Shown: positions 46,486 through 57,722, counted from the stretch's first letter. The stretch is 64,000 nt of DNA from an uncultured Muribaculaceae bacterium (GCA_910587915.1 CAJUOB010000006.1:1-64000); one strand, 5' to 3'. Numbers and translations: made by a program. The notes: generated by a model not told the origin, from the sequence alone.

Positions 46486-48960
46486 TCAAAATTCCACGAC
46501 TGTTATACCGGGGCCGCCGAAGCGCACATCCTCGTCGTGATAATTCTTCACGGCTCCGACCGTACCAAGATACTGGCGTATCACCTGACGCAGTGCACCC
46601 GTGCCGGTTCCGTGCAGTATACGCACACGACTGCTGTTGAACTGGATTGCATCGTCTATGTAGTACATTACAGCCTGCACAGCCTCATCGGCACGCATGC
46701 CACGCACATCGAGCTGCTGACTGAACGCCAACTGACGCTCGCGGCTTGCCTCCGATGTCTGCGCCGACAGATATCCGGTCGATTCCACCATGCCGCTTTT
46801 AGACGCACCGCTCGAAGCGCTCCGGATGGTTCGCTTAAGCCGTGCGAGTTTCACACGGGTCTTTATCTGCCCGAACACTACAGTTGCCTCTTTGCCGTTT
46901 ATCTCGGCTATAGTACCGACGGTGGATGCGCCGTCGGCCATCACCACATTGTCGCCCACTGCCAGCGGTCTGTCCTCGGACTTGCGTGGAGCGGCCACTT
47001 TTACGGGCTTCTTTTTCCCGGGCAACTTCTTGGAGAGCAATGGGTGCGCCGTATCGCCCTCTTTCTGCAGCGAACGACGCTCTTCCTCGAGCTTCTCTCG
47101 GGCCTGGCGGGTTTGTTCTTTCTCGGCCTGGGCAGTTCGGATTTCGCGGATGGTGCGCTCGATGGCTGCATTGCTTCCTTCGAGGATACGCTGAGCCTCA
47201 GTCCTGGCATCGCCTATGATTTCACGCCGTTTCTGCCGCAGAGTTTCCATCTCGGCTTCATAACGCGCGAGTGTCTCCTCAAGGTGCTTTTCTTTCAGAC
47301 GTATGGAATCGCGCTTACGTTCCCAGTAACGACGGTCACGGCCTATGTCGAGCAGATATTTATCCATGTTCACATAGTCGCTGCCAACTATTGCCTTGGC
47401 ATCCTCTATTATGTCGTCGGGAAGTCCGGTCTTACGCGCTATCTCGATAGCGAACGAGCTTCCGGGCTGCCCTATGGCAAGACGGAACATGGGCTGCATA
47501 CGATTACGGTCATAGAGCATCGAACCGTTCACAAGCCCCGGTGTTTCTTCTGCAAACTGCTTCAGATTATGATAGTGGGTGGTGATGACGCCCCACATTC
47601 CCTTGTCATTGAAACGGCGAAGCACTGCCTGCGCTATGGCACCACCAATCTGAGGCTCGGTGCCGCCGCCAAATTCGTCGATAAGCACAAGCGTGCGCGA
47701 ATCGCCTTGAGTCAGGAAACGCTTCATATTCCGCAAATGCGATGAATATGTACTAAGGTCGTCTTCGATAGACTGGTCGTCGCCAATGTCGAGGAATATA
47801 CGGTCGAACACACCTACATGCGAATTGGAATAGAGCGGAGGCAGCAGTCCGCACTGAAGCATATACTGCACAATGGCCACAGTCTTGAGAGTAACAGACT
47901 TGCCGCCGGCATTCGGACCCGATATGATGAGAAGACGCTGCTCGGGTGTAAGACGTATATCGAGAGGCACAATCTCTTTACCCTGTCGCTCAAGCGCAAG
48001 CTTCAGACCGGGGTGGCACGCATGGTACCATTCTATCTCCGGACCGTCCGACAGAGTGGGCAGATTGGCATCGATCTCACGGGCATAGCGGGCTTTGGCA
48101 TATATGAAATCGAACTCTCCGAGCAAGTCGAAAGCCCCGAGAAGTTCATCGATATCGGGGCGTATGCTATCGGCCAGACCGGTGAGTATACGCACAATCT
48201 CGCGCCGCTCATCCGATGTGAGTTCGCGAAGCCGGTTGTTGGCCTCCACGACCTCGGCCGGCTCAATGAAGTATGTCTTGCCCGAAGCCGACTCGCCCTG
48301 CACGATTCCCGAGATCTTGCGCTTGTACATTGGTGCGACTGGAATCACCAGACGCCCGTCGCGCACCGATGGCGTAGTATCCGACTCGAGATATCCCTCG
48401 CGCACGGCCGCCGAGATGACACGGCGCATTGCCGAATTGATCGATGCCGCCGCAGCTGCCATTGCCCGCCGTATATCGGCAAGCTCGGGCGAGGCATTGT
48501 CCTTTATCTCTCCGTTGCGGTCGATTATACGGTCGATGGCCGCCACGATGTGTGGGAATGTGAACAGATCGCGTGCAAGTGCATCGAGCGCCGGATAGGG
48601 CGACTTTAAGCCGTCGTCGGTCCGCAGTTTAGCGAAGAACGTAGCGATTGCAGCCATGGCACCAAGCGATGCCCTAAGTCCGGGCAACTCGCTCTCCGAG
48701 GGAAAAGACCCCGGAACACGCAGTGAAGCAAGAAGCTGTCGGCGATCGTGGATAGCATCGGCCGGAAAACCCGTATCGGAATTAAGTATCGCAAGCATCT
48801 GCGCTGTTTCGTCGAGACGCATACGCACCACCGACGGCGAGCTTTCGAAAACCATAGCGGAGCAACGGTCGCGGCCAAGCTGCGACATGCACAGGCGCGC
48901 CACATGCTCCCGCACCGAATCGAAGCCAATCTTTTTCTCGAATTCCATAGTATGGCTCAT
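46486..48960 (-). CDS. mutS2: Endonuclease MutS2
   Basis: The 824-residue protein has the MutS core without the mismatch-recognition domain: lever and clamp helices (residues 1-300), ATPase with [10 protein letters not shown] (about 345-354) and [13 protein letters not shown] (about 424-436), a coiled coil (about 520-640) and a C-terminal Smr domain (about 748-824; [22 protein letters not shown]). MutS2 proteins act on branched DNA or stalled ribosomes depending on species; which applies here is not evident. The ATG overlaps the smpB stop by 4 nt. The mutS2/smpB coupling is worth noting because both have been linked to ribosome rescue. Confidence 0.95.
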   Translation of the reverse strand: MSHTMEFEKKIGFDSVREHVARLCMSQLGRDRCSAMVFESSPSVVRMRLDETAQMLAILNSDTGFPADAIHDRRQLLASLRVPGSFPSESELPGLRASLGAMAAIATFFAKLRTDDGLKSPYPALDALARDLFTFPHIVAAIDRIIDRNGEIKDNASPELADIRRAMAAAAASINSAMRRVISAAVREGYLESDTTPSVRDGRLVIPVAPMYKRKISGIVQGESASGKTYFIEPAEVVEANNRLRELTSDERREIVRILTGLADSIRPDIDELLGAFDLLGEFDFIYAKARYAREIDANLPTLSDGPEIEWYHACHPGLKLALERQGKEIVPLDIRLTPEQRLLIISGPNAGGKSVTLKTVAIVQYMLQCGLLPPLYSNSHVGVFDRIFLDIGDDQSIEDDLSTYSSHLRNMKRFLTQGDSRTLVLIDEFGGGTEPQIGGAIAQAVLRRFNDKGMWGVITTHYHNLKQFAEETPGLVNGSMLYDRNRMQPMFRLAIGQPGSSFAIEIARKTGLPDDIIEDAKAIVGSDYVNMDKYLLDIGRDRRYWERKRDSIRLKEKHLEETLARYEAEMETLRQKRREIIGDARTEAQRILEGSNAAIERTIREIRTAQAEKEQTRQAREKLEEERRSLQKEGDTAHPLLSKKLPGKKKPVKVAAPRKSEDRPLAVGDNVVMADGASTVGTIAEINGKEATVVFGQIKTRVKLARLKRTIRSASSGASKSGMVESTGYLSAQTSEASRERQLAFSQQLDVRGMRADEAVQAVMYYIDDAIQFNSSRVRILHGTGTGALRQVIRQYLGTVGAVKNYHDEDVRFGGPGITVVEF

Positions 48961-49421
48961 CGCTTCTGCATCACACGGGCAAGCGCACGCTTGTCTTCGC
49001 GCTCCTTTATAGACTGTCGCTTGTCGTACTCTTTCTTACCGCGGGCTATGCCGATCACAAGTTTGGCAAACCCTCGGTCATTGATAAAAAGGCGCAGAGG
49101 CACAATCGTATAGCCGGCATCGCGGCCGTTCTTCGACAGCCGTGCTATTTCCTTGCGGTTTAGAAGCAACTTTCGGTCGCGACGTGCTTCATGATTATTG
49201 TAGGTGCCGTAGAAATACTGGGCAATATTCATATTTTTCACCCACACCTCGCCGGCAGAGCTTATATAGCAAAATGTGTCGACAAGCGAGGCATGGCCTT
49301 CGCGTATCGATTTAATTTCTGTGCCTGTCAGCACAAGACCGGCAGTGAACGTTTCGGTTATCTCATAGTCGAACGTAGCACGGCGGTTTTTTATATTTAT
49401 TTCCTTTGGTTTTGCTTTCAT
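48957..49421 (-). CDS. smpB: SsrA-binding protein SmpB
   Basis: The 154-residue tmRNA partner delivers tmRNA to stalled ribosomes. It begins [13 protein letters not shown], has [14 protein letters not shown], and ends with the basic RGKKEYDKR tail that mimics mRNA in the ribosome. The start is the ATG at 49421, which removes 29 residues of out-of-family sequence from the longer frame. It overlaps the upstream membrane protein gene and the downstream mutS2 gene by 4 nt each. The tmRNA gene is not in this window. Confidence 0.96.
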   Translation of the reverse strand: MKAKPKEINIKNRRATFDYEITETFTAGLVLTGTEIKSIREGHASLVDTFCYISSAGEVWVKNMNIAQYFYGTYNNHEARRDRKLLLNRKEIARLSKNGRDAGYTIVPLRLFINDRGFAKLVIGIARGKKEYDKRQSIKEREDKRALARVMQKR

Positions 49422-49969
49422 GGAATGATGAAATAGAGAAGATAATATATGAGAAGAGGCACAGCCACCACAGCGCCTGCCGCCACCAGCAGGAAGCGCA
49501 TCTCGCACCCGCGACGCACGTTCATGTATGGGATGGCATTATACAGCACAAGCACCACATAAAGCGGCATGAAGCGCATCAACATAATGCTCCATGGCAA
49601 GCAGTTGCTCACAATCTGAATGAGCACCATAAGACCGAGACCGGCCATTGTCACTGTCGAAGCCTTCCGGCTGTCGAAAGAGCCGGTGGAGGTAAGCGGA
49701 GCAAGATAATAGTCGAAAATAAGCTTGGCTATGAATATCGACACGAAGTAGGAGCCGAAATCGGCCACTGAGCGGATAAGCACTGTGGCGAGTTCGACAT
49801 GCCTCTGATAGAAAAAGGCAAGAAATTCGGTAGCTGCTGCAATGCCCATGAGAGGATATAGGCCCGATCGCATCAGTTCCTCAGGATCGGGGTTGCGCTT
49901 TTCTATGTCTTCCCAGCCATGAGTAGGCGACAACAGAAGCTGCACAAGATATTTTAGAAATGTGAACAT
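49418..49969 (-). CDS. Yip1-like integral membrane protein
   Basis: The 183-residue protein has about five membrane helices (near residues 35-55, 65-88, 105-125, 130-145 and 158-182) after a short N-terminal segment with [12 protein letters not shown], which is typical of bacterial Yip1-family proteins. No catalytic motif is present and the function is unknown. It lies 15 nt after the P-type ATPase and overlaps smpB by 4 nt, so it is co-transcribed with both. Confidence 0.7.
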   Translation of the reverse strand: MFTFLKYLVQLLLSPTHGWEDIEKRNPDPEELMRSGLYPLMGIAAATEFLAFFYQRHVELATVLIRSVADFGSYFVSIFIAKLIFDYYLAPLTSTGSFDSRKASTVTMAGLGLMVLIQIVSNCLPWSIMLMRFMPLYVVLVLYNAIPYMNVRRGCEMRFLLVAAGAVVAVPLLIYYLLYFIIP

Positions 49970-49984
49970 ACCAATAGTTTTTGT

Positions 49985-52660
49985 CTATGAACCAAACGAA
50001 TGCCGCCCGACGGCAACACGCCAGACCTCTCCAAGCCATAGAACCAGCGAGGTGGCTCCGATGATGATGCACCAGTCGGAAATACGCAGAGGCACAACAT
50101 TGAACCATTCGCCTCCAAAGGTTACTATGAGAATCTGACCAACAGCAATCACGGCCACAATGCTAAGAAAACCGCCGCAATCCTTGAAGTGGAAAGCCGA
50201 ACGGCCTGTGGCGAATGCACGGGCATTGAAAAGGTTCCAGAACTGCAAAAATACAAAAATTGTGAAGAATAAACTAAGCTCATACGCACTAAGTTCGCTC
50301 TTGGCGCTTACCCATGGTGCCGAGCCTATCTGTGTGAGCGAGGTGATTTCGGTATGCTGCATGTAGTAGAGAAGTCCCATGAGCAATATCGAGAATATGA
50401 CACCGCACCCGAGAATAAAGCGCCACATGCTATGGCTGATGATGAAATCGCTCTGTCGGCGTGGCTTCTCGGCCATTACCGACGACGTGGGTGGAAGCGA
50501 GGCCAGCGCCATTGCGGCGAATGTATCCATTATCAGATTCACCCATAATATCTGTATCACCGTAAGCGGCGACTGCAATCCCATGAAAGCGCCTCCGAGC
50601 ACAGTGACGCATGCCACGATATTCACCGTTATCTGGAAAAGGATGAAGCGCTGTATATTCCTGTACAGCGACCGACCCCACATCACGGCCCTGCCGATCG
50701 AGGCAAACGAGTTATCGATTATGGTTATATCAGATGCTTCCTTGGCCACAGATGTGCCGTCGCCCATCGACAGACCCACCTGGGCTGCCTTGAGCGCGGG
50801 AGCATCATTAGTACCGTCGCCGGTCACAGCCACGACTTCTCCATCGGCTTGCAATGCTTCGACAAGCCGTTTCTTGTCGAGCGGACGTGCTCGGGCTATT
50901 ATCTTGATACTCTTCACGCGTTCAGGCAACTCCTTATCGGGAATTTCCGCGAAGTCAGGTCCGGTCACAATCTCCGAGTCGGTATCAGAATCCTTCCAAA
51001 GCCCGATCTGCCGTCCTATTTCCCTGGCAGTAGCCGGAGTATCGCCGGTAACAATCTTTATGTCGATACCGGCGTCGAGAACTTCCCCTACAGCCGCAGG
51101 CACATCAGAGCGCACAGGATCGGATATAGCCACTATACCAAGAAATTCAAGGTCGGTTCCGACAAGCTTGCCGTCGGCCACAACCGTGCTGCCATCGTGC
51201 AGCTCCTGCCATGCAAATCCGAGAGTACGCATGCCCTGATTCTGATATTTCAGCAGAGTGGCCTCGATAGTCTGCGGATCAACACCTTCGGGACGACGGG
51301 CACACATACCGAACACAATCTCCGGGGCACCCTTCACAAACAACAGATCCCGACCGTCGGCAGTGCGCACTTCAGTCGCCATATACTTCCGCTCGGTGCT
51401 GAATGGTACTTCCGCAACCGCAGTAGCACTGTCGCGCAGGGAACTATAGTCGTATCCCTTTCCGTTCATCCATAGCAGAAGCGCACCTTCGGTGGGATTT
51501 CCAATAGCCTTCGGGGCTGTTTTGTCGGCCATATCGAGCTCGGCCGTAGAGTTCACAGCCATACCGAGTGCAATGAGATCTTCCGACGGATGCCCGTAGA
51601 AATCAGCTTCGTACACCCGCATCTGATTCTGTGTGAGGGTTCCGGTCTTGTCGGTACATATCACAGTGGTGGCACCCATGGTTTCGCAAGCATGCATTCG
51701 CCGCACAAGATTATTGCTTCTTAGCATTCGACGCATCGAGTAGGCAAGACTCAGCGTCACGGCCATAGGCAAGCCCTCGGGCACAGAGCACACCACCAGT
51801 GTCACTGCTATCATTATAGTCTGCAGGAAGTATGCGCCGAACTCCATCCAGTTGAATGTAGGATCGTGCAGGAAATACATAAGCACCCTGCCCACCACCA
51901 CGGCGATGCCGATGATATAGCTGAAACGTGTAATCAGACGCCCCAGTTTATCGAGCTGCCTGTTGAGAGGAGTACGCACCGAATTGTCGATCTGAGCAGC
52001 GGTGTAGACCTTACCATTTTCGGTCGCATCGCCCACTGCATCCACTTCCATCACACCATGACCCTCCATCACCTTTGTGCCACGGAGCACGCGGTTGGTA
52101 GGGAATGTCGCTTCAGGATCGTTTCGACTTGTATCGGCGTCCTTGTGGCATATGGGCTCTCCGGTGAGAGTAGACTCATCCACATTGAGAGTCACCGACT
52201 CGAGCAAGGTTCCGTCGGCAGGAATCTCGGCACCGGTGTTGAGTATCACCACGTCGCCCACCACTACATCGCGTCGTGGTATCTCCACCACATGACCGTC
52301 GCGCACCACCTGCACAGGTTCATCGTCGTTCACCTTGTTGAGTATGGCAAATTCGCGGTCGGCCTTGAGCTCAAGCAGGAAGCCGAGCCCCGTGGCAAGT
52401 ATTATGGCTATGAAGATACCCGCCGGTTCAAAAAAAACAGCGCCACCCTCATCGAGATAGTAATATTCATAGAGCGATATGGCCACACTGAGCGCACCCG
52501 CACAGAGCAAGACGATGATCAGTGGATCGCGGAATTTTTCCAGAAATAGTTTCCATAACGGCGTCCGCGCCGGTGGAGTTAGCACATTCACGCCATGATT
52601 GCGCCGGCTTTCAGCCACTTCCGCCTCGCTGAGACCTCTATGATTATGTGTGTTCGACAT
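49985..52660 (-). CDS. Calcium-translocating P-type ATPase (PMCA-like)
   Basis: The 891-residue P2-type pump has a TLTGEP actuator motif (near residue 165), PEGLP in the fourth helix (near 294), the phosphorylation motif DKTGTLT with Asp337, an MVTGD-like TGDTPATA, TGDGTNDAP (near 615) and NLIMDTFAA in the sixth helix. The PEGLP and N-x3-D pattern fits Ca2+ transport. It exports Ca2+ from the cytoplasm at the cost of ATP. It is first in the seven-gene run, divergent from purL. Confidence 0.92.
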   Translation of the reverse strand: MSNTHNHRGLSEAEVAESRRNHGVNVLTPPARTPLWKLFLEKFRDPLIIVLLCAGALSVAISLYEYYYLDEGGAVFFEPAGIFIAIILATGLGFLLELKADREFAILNKVNDDEPVQVVRDGHVVEIPRRDVVVGDVVILNTGAEIPADGTLLESVTLNVDESTLTGEPICHKDADTSRNDPEATFPTNRVLRGTKVMEGHGVMEVDAVGDATENGKVYTAAQIDNSVRTPLNRQLDKLGRLITRFSYIIGIAVVVGRVLMYFLHDPTFNWMEFGAYFLQTIMIAVTLVVCSVPEGLPMAVTLSLAYSMRRMLRSNNLVRRMHACETMGATTVICTDKTGTLTQNQMRVYEADFYGHPSEDLIALGMAVNSTAELDMADKTAPKAIGNPTEGALLLWMNGKGYDYSSLRDSATAVAEVPFSTERKYMATEVRTADGRDLLFVKGAPEIVFGMCARRPEGVDPQTIEATLLKYQNQGMRTLGFAWQELHDGSTVVADGKLVGTDLEFLGIVAISDPVRSDVPAAVGEVLDAGIDIKIVTGDTPATAREIGRQIGLWKDSDTDSEIVTGPDFAEIPDKELPERVKSIKIIARARPLDKKRLVEALQADGEVVAVTGDGTNDAPALKAAQVGLSMGDGTSVAKEASDITIIDNSFASIGRAVMWGRSLYRNIQRFILFQITVNIVACVTVLGGAFMGLQSPLTVIQILWVNLIMDTFAAMALASLPPTSSVMAEKPRRQSDFIISHSMWRFILGCGVIFSILLMGLLYYMQHTEITSLTQIGSAPWVSAKSELSAYELSLFFTIFVFLQFWNLFNARAFATGRSAFHFKDCGGFLSIVAVIAVGQILIVTFGGEWFNVVPLRISDWCIIIGATSLVLWLGEVWRVAVGRHSFGS

Positions 52661-52730
52661 TTTTTCGATGTAAAAGATATGTGTCCTATGCTTTTGAAAC
52701 CGTGGATATATGCTTTTTGTTTGCAGAGCG

Positions 52731-52738
52731 CGAAGTTA
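52731..52738 (-). promoter_or_regulatory. Weak -7 box candidate for the P-type ATPase run
   Basis: The minus strand reads TAACTTCG, one base from consensus, 70 nt upstream of the ATPase ATG. It has no -33 partner. The rest of the 294-bp gap between the ATPase and purL holds only the purL promoter; I see no riboswitch. Confidence 0.35.
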
Positions 52739-52889
52739 GCAATTTTTTACCAAACCGGAATTATACGTTTTTCAAATATTTTCCCTTATGCTTTCACATA
52801 GCCACGCACCTCGGCTCCAACACTCCGGAAGGGCTTGCAATCTCGGCCATAGTCCGTTTGCTTTTAGGATTGCCACAAAATGTTAGAAA

Positions 52890-52921
52890 TTTGGCGGTCG
52901 GGGATTTTTTTCGTATTTTTG
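52890..52921 (+). promoter_or_regulatory. Promoter of purL
   Basis: TTTG, 20 nt, TATTTTTG: an exact match. The ATG at 52955 follows about 33 nt after the -7 box. Confidence 0.8.
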
Positions 52922-52954
52922 CAGCCTAAAACTAATCACTCACATCCTTACACG

Positions 52955-55900
52955 ATGGTTGTATTTTTCACCAAAGACAACACGACGCTTTACGCCGTCG
53001 ACTGTGACCACGCTTTCAGCCCCGACGAAATAGAACGTCTGGAATGGCTCTTTGCCGGCGCACGCCCGCTGGCTGCCGGCACAACCCCCGCCGGCACATT
53101 CATTGGCCCCCGTAAAGAAATGATAACCCCCTGGAGCACGAATGCCGTAGAGATTACTCAGAACATGGGTCTCGACGGCATTCTACGCATAGAGGAGTTC
53201 CGTCTCAAAAACGACGGCGACTCCTTCGACCCTATGCTCCAGCGCATCTACGAAAATCCAGGCGCTGATGTATTTGCCATCGACGACGAGCCTGCTCCGG
53301 CAGTGGAAATCGACGACATCGCAACATATAACGCTCAGGAAGGTCTTGCGCTCAGCGCCGACGAAGAAGCATATCTGGCTGATCTGTCGAAGCGACTTGG
53401 CCGCAAACTTACAGACAGCGAAGTATTCGGTTTTTCGCAGGTGAACTCCGAGCACTGCCGTCACAAAATCTTCAATGGAACTTTCATTGTCGACGGACAG
53501 GAAACACCCTCCACTCTATTCGGCCTTATCAAGAAAACGAGCAAGACAAACCCCGGTCGACTCGTGAGCGCTTATAAGGATAATGTAGCTTTCGTGAAAG
53601 GTCCGGCCATATGGCAGTTCGCTCCCGAACGTGCCGACAAGCCTGCTTTCTTCGACGAACGCAAGATAAAATCGGTACTCTCGCTCAAAGCCGAAACTCA
53701 CAACTTCCCCACAACAGTCGAGCCTTTCAACGGCGCGGCCACAGGTAGCGGAGGTGAAATCCGCGACCGCCTCGGCGGTGGTAAGGCAAGTTTGCCTCTT
53801 GCCGGTACGGCTGTCTATATGACATCATATCCACGCTTCGATCGCGTCGATAATCCCACATGGCTGGGATCGACAGAAGCTCGCAAATGGCTATACCACG
53901 ATCCCGCATCGATTCTTGTAAAAGCTTCGAATGGCGCATCGGACTTCGGAAACAAATTCGGCCAACCTCTCATCTGTGGTTCGCTTCTCACATTCGAACA
54001 TGCCGAGAAAGGCTCTACATGGGGTTACGATAAGGTAATTATGCTTGCCGGCGGCGTAGGATTCGCTGCAGAACGCGATGCTATCAAAGGTGAGCCCGAA
54101 CCCGGACAAGCTGTAGTACTTGCCGGAGGCGACAACTACCGCATCGGTATGGGTGGTGGCGCCGTATCGAGTGTCGACACCGGTCGCTATGCCGGCGCAA
54201 TCGAGCTTAACGCCGTACAGCGTGCCAATCCCGAGATGCAGAAGCGTGTGGCAAACCTCATCCGCGCTCTTGCCGAAGGTCTCGAGAACCCCATTGTATC
54301 CATCCACGACCATGGTGCCGGCGGTCACCTTAACGCGCTTTCCGAACTCATCGAAAGCACCGGTGGTTTCATCGACATCGATGCACTGCCCGTAGGCGAC
54401 CCTACACTCTCCGACAAAGAAATCATAGGCAACGAAAGCCAGGAACGCATGGGATTTGTCATCAATCCCGCCGATATCGAAATGGTGGAACGTATCGCCG
54501 CCCGCGAACGTGCACCACTCTATGTGGTCGGTAAAACCACCGGCGACAAACGCCTGTCGTTCGGTCGCTCTTCCGACGGCTCGCATGCCATCGACCTTGC
54601 CGTGGCCGATATGCTCGGCAATCCGCCCAAGACTGTTATCCACGATAACACAACAACCCCCGAATTCAGCGACGCGGAACTTTGCGCCGACAAAATCCCA
54701 CAATATATCGAAGCCGTGCTCGGTCTCGACGGTGTGGCCTGCAAAGACTGGCTCACAAATAAAGTCGACCGTAGCGTAACAGGCCGCGTGGCCACTCAGC
54801 AGTGCGCAGGCCCGCTTCAGCTGCCTCTCAACGACTGCGGTGTCGTAGCTCTCGACTACCATGGTCGCGCCGGTATCGCAACCTCCATAGGCCATGCACC
54901 TCAGGCAGCCCTCGCTAATGTGGCTGCAGGCTCGCGTCTGGCCGTTGCCGAAGCCCTAACCAATATCGTCGGCGCAGACCTCAACGGTGGGCTCTCCGCT
55001 GTATCGCTGAGCGCCAACTGGATGTGGCCTTGCAAGAACGCCGGCGAAGATGCTGCCCTCTACCGTGCAGTCGAGGCTTGCAGCGACTTCGTGTGCAGCC
55101 TGGGCATAAACATCCCCACCGGTAAGGACAGCCTCTCCATGACTCAGAAATACCCCGACGGAAAGAGCGTCAAAGCCCCCGGCACTGTCATCATATCGGC
55201 TGCCGGCGAAGTTTCCGATGTGAAAGCTACCGTATCGCCTGTGCTCAAACGCACATCGCGCTCGTCGCTGTACTACATCGACTTCAGTGGCAAAGCACTC
55301 GAACTCGGCGGCAGCGCCCTCGCTCAAGCCATGGGCAAGGTAGGAAGCACCACACCCGATGTCGATGCCGATCACCTTATCAAGCACTTCGGTGCCGTGC
55401 AGCATCTGGTGCACGAAGGTTGGCTCGCAGCCATGCACGACGTAAGCGCCGGAGGTCTTGTCACCACTCTGCTCGAAATGTGCTTTGCAAATACCGAAGG
55501 CGGTATCAACTTCTACACCGACGGCTTCGAAGCTATCCTCTCGCAGACCGATCTCGTACGCATTCTCTTCGCTGAAAATCCCGCTGTAGTAATTCAGGTG
55601 GAAGACCGCTTCAAAAACCGTGTGGAAGCATACCTCGACGGCATCGAGGCCGTATACTTCCCCATCGGCTCAGTAGCCCGCGAGAACGTCCTCACAATAT
55701 CGCACAGCAAACAGAATTTCTTCGTATCCGTGCCTGCGATGCGCAAAGCATGGTACGAACCATCATACCGCTTCGACTGTCTCCAGACAGCCAAAGCATG
55801 CGCCGACGAGCGCCTGGCAAACTTCGGCACACAGCCTCTGCGCTACTCCGTGCCTGCAGCCATCCGCAAAAACCTCGGCACAAAAGCCCCCGCTACTCCC

Positions 55901-56686
55901 CACAAGCCTTCGGGCATAAAGGCAGCTATCATCCGCGAAAAAGGCGTAAACGGCGACCGCGAAATGGCATACTCGCTCTACTGCGCAGGTTTCGACGTGA
56001 AAGACGTGCATATGACCGACCTTATGACCGGTCGCGAGACTCTCGACGACATCGACATGATCGTGTTCTGCGGCGGCTTCTCCAACAGCGACGTGCTTGG
56101 TTCGGCCAAGGGCTGGGCAAGCGGTTTCCGCTGGAACGAAACAGCACGCGAGGCACTCCGTCGCTTCTATAGCCGCCCCGACACCCTCAGCCTCGGTGTA
56201 TGCAACGGTTGCCAGCTCATGGTAGAACTCGGACTGCTCTCGGGCGGTGCTCTCGGCAACGATGTGCGTCCGGTAGAAATGCACCACAACCTTTCGGGCA
56301 AATTCGAATCGGAGTTTGTGTCCATGAAGGTTGTCGACGACAGCAGCGTGATGTTCGGTCCGCTCAAGGGACTCGTATCCGGCATATGGGTAGCCCACGG
56401 AGAAGGCCGCTTCGTCACCACTCCGGCATTCAAGCAATCCGGTGTACGTGTGGCTGCACGCTATACATACGCCGGCTACCCCGGAAACCCCAACGGTTCC
56501 GAAGGTGCAGTTGCGGCAATGTGCTCCGCCGACGGCCGTCACCTCGCCCTCATGCCACACCTCGAACGAGCCATATTCCCCTGGCAATGTGCATGGTGTC
56601 CCGATTGGATGACCGAACGGGCAGTCACTCCATGGCTACAGGCATTCACCAACGCATTCCGCTGGTTGAAAAAAGCAAAAAAATGA
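52955..56686 (+). CDS. purL: Phosphoribosylformylglycinamidine synthase (large, single-chain)
   Basis: The 1243-residue enzyme converts FGAR, glutamine and ATP to FGAM in purine synthesis. Domains run: PurS-like N terminus, linker helix with SDSEVFGFSQVNSEHCRHKI-type block (about residues 150-180), two tandem synthetase domains (SLKAETHNFPT and GGGAVSSVD; later GKDSLSM and GLVTTLLEM), and a class I glutamine amidotransferase (about 965-1243) with nucleophile Cys1083 in GVCNGCQ. The single-chain form is the one expected here. The start at 52955 gives the normal MVVFFTKDN beginning; the longer frame covers the promoter. Confidence 0.97.
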   Translation: MVVFFTKDNTTLYAVDCDHAFSPDEIERLEWLFAGARPLAAGTTPAGTFIGPRKEMITPWSTNAVEITQNMGLDGILRIEEFRLKNDGDSFDPMLQRIYENPGADVFAIDDEPAPAVEIDDIATYNAQEGLALSADEEAYLADLSKRLGRKLTDSEVFGFSQVNSEHCRHKIFNGTFIVDGQETPSTLFGLIKKTSKTNPGRLVSAYKDNVAFVKGPAIWQFAPERADKPAFFDERKIKSVLSLKAETHNFPTTVEPFNGAATGSGGEIRDRLGGGKASLPLAGTAVYMTSYPRFDRVDNPTWLGSTEARKWLYHDPASILVKASNGASDFGNKFGQPLICGSLLTFEHAEKGSTWGYDKVIMLAGGVGFAAERDAIKGEPEPGQAVVLAGGDNYRIGMGGGAVSSVDTGRYAGAIELNAVQRANPEMQKRVANLIRALAEGLENPIVSIHDHGAGGHLNALSELIESTGGFIDIDALPVGDPTLSDKEIIGNESQERMGFVINPADIEMVERIAARERAPLYVVGKTTGDKRLSFGRSSDGSHAIDLAVADMLGNPPKTVIHDNTTTPEFSDAELCADKIPQYIEAVLGLDGVACKDWLTNKVDRSVTGRVATQQCAGPLQLPLNDCGVVALDYHGRAGIATSIGHAPQAALANVAAGSRLAVAEALTNIVGADLNGGLSAVSLSANWMWPCKNAGEDAALYRAVEACSDFVCSLGINIPTGKDSLSMTQKYPDGKSVKAPGTVIISAAGEVSDVKATVSPVLKRTSRSSLYYIDFSGKALELGGSALAQAMGKVGSTTPDVDADHLIKHFGAVQHLVHEGWLAAMHDVSAGGLVTTLLEMCFANTEGGINFYTDGFEAILSQTDLVRILFAENPAVVIQVEDRFKNRVEAYLDGIEAVYFPIGSVARENVLTISHSKQNFFVSVPAMRKAWYEPSYRFDCLQTAKACADERLANFGTQPLRYSVPAAIRKNLGTKAPATPHKPSGIKAAIIREKGVNGDREMAYSLYCAGFDVKDVHMTDLMTGRETLDDIDMIVFCGGFSNSDVLGSAKGWASGFRWNETAREALRRFYSRPDTLSLGVCNGCQLMVELGLLSGGALGNDVRPVEMHHNLSGKFESEFVSMKVVDDSSVMFGPLKGLVSGIWVAHGEGRFVTTPAFKQSGVRVAARYTYAGYPGNPNGSEGAVAAMCSADGRHLALMPHLERAIFPWQCAWCPDWMTERAVTPWLQAFTNAFRWLKKAKK

Positions 56687-56747
56687 ACTTCCGGCAGGTT
56701 GGATTGCATATTTTAACACAACTCTCACCCCCATGAGTGTCGAAATC

Positions 56748-56778
56748 TTTGCTAAAAGATTAAAAAACACTAAATTTG
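56748..56778 (+). promoter_or_regulatory. Promoter of the etfB-etfA-acd operon
   Basis: TTTG, 19 nt, TAAATTTG. It lies 47 nt upstream of the etfB ATG. No purL terminator is recognised between, so some read-through is possible. Confidence 0.75.
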
Positions 56779-56825
56779 CAGTCCTTAACCTGTCTACGAA
56801 CAAGAAATAACATAAAAATAAGATT

Positions 56826-57698
56826 ATGAGTTTGAACATCATTGTGCTTGCTAAGCAGGTGCCCGACACCCGCAATGTAGGCAAAGATGCAATGAAGGAA
56901 GACGGTACAATCAACCGTGCCGCCCTCCCCGCAATCTTCAATCCTGAAGACCTCAACGCCCTCGAGCAGGCGCTGCGACTCAAGGATGCAAATCCCGGCA
57001 GCACCGTCACAATGCTCACCATGGGTCTCCCCCGTGCCGCCGAAGTTATCCGTGAGGCAATCTACCGCGGCGCTGACAAGGGCATCGTCCTCACCGACCG
57101 TGCGCTCGGTGGTGCCGACACCTTGGCAACATCATACTCCCTCGCTCAGGCTGTTAAAAAAATCGGAGACTACGACCTCATCCTCGGTGGACGTCAGGCC
57201 ATCGACGGCGATACCGCTCAGGTAGGTCCCCAGATTGCTGAGAAACTTGGCATTCCTCAGGTTACCTATGCCGAGGACATCCTTTCGGTTGAAAATGGCA
57301 AAGTAGTGGTAAAACGTCGCCTCGAACATGGCGTGGAAACCGTATCGTGCCCCATGCCTTGCGTGGTGACTGTCAACGGTTCCGCTGCCGAATGCCGTCC
57401 CCGCAACGCCAAGCGTGTGATGAAGTACAAACGTGCCGTATCCACATCCGAAGCTGCAAAACTTCCCGAAGCTGAAGCTGCAATCGTGGCTGCACATCCC
57501 GAACTCACCATCGCCGAATGGGGCGCTGCTTTTGTTGAGGCAGATCCCGCTCAGATCGGTCTTCCCGGCTCGCCCACAAAGGTTAAAGCCATCGAGAACG
57601 TCGTGTTCACCGCCAAGGAAAGCCGCCGTCTCGACAACGACGATGCTCAGATCGAGGAACTCGTTAAAGAACTTATTGCCAACCACACAATCGGTTAA
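56826..57698 (+). CDS. etfB: Electron transfer flavoprotein subunit beta
   Basis: The 290-residue FixA/EtfB-type protein opens IIVLAKQVPDT and carries ILGGRQAIDGDTAQVGPQIAEKLG (about residues 119-140) that forms the nucleotide-binding face. ETF carries electrons between acyl-CoA dehydrogenases and a quinone or other carrier. It is followed by etfA after 24 nt and then by an acyl-CoA dehydrogenase gene, so all three work together. Confidence 0.95.
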   Translation: MSLNIIVLAKQVPDTRNVGKDAMKEDGTINRAALPAIFNPEDLNALEQALRLKDANPGSTVTMLTMGLPRAAEVIREAIYRGADKGIVLTDRALGGADTLATSYSLAQAVKKIGDYDLILGGRQAIDGDTAQVGPQIAEKLGIPQVTYAEDILSVENGKVVVKRRLEHGVETVSCPMPCVVTVNGSAAECRPRNAKRVMKYKRAVSTSEAAKLPEAEAAIVAAHPELTIAEWGAAFVEADPAQIGLPGSPTKVKAIENVVFTAKESRRLDNDDAQIEELVKELIANHTIG

Positions 57699-57722
57699 CA
57701 CCGCTTCCAATCATTTATCACC

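Noticed and set aside
52661..52954. Purine riboswitch ahead of purL
   Set aside because: The space after the purL promoter is only about 30 nt to the ATG, too short for an aptamer.
53891..54895. 334-codon open frame antisense to purL
   Set aside because: The purL motifs lie on the sense strand, and the antisense translation has no recognisable domain, signal peptide or promoter.
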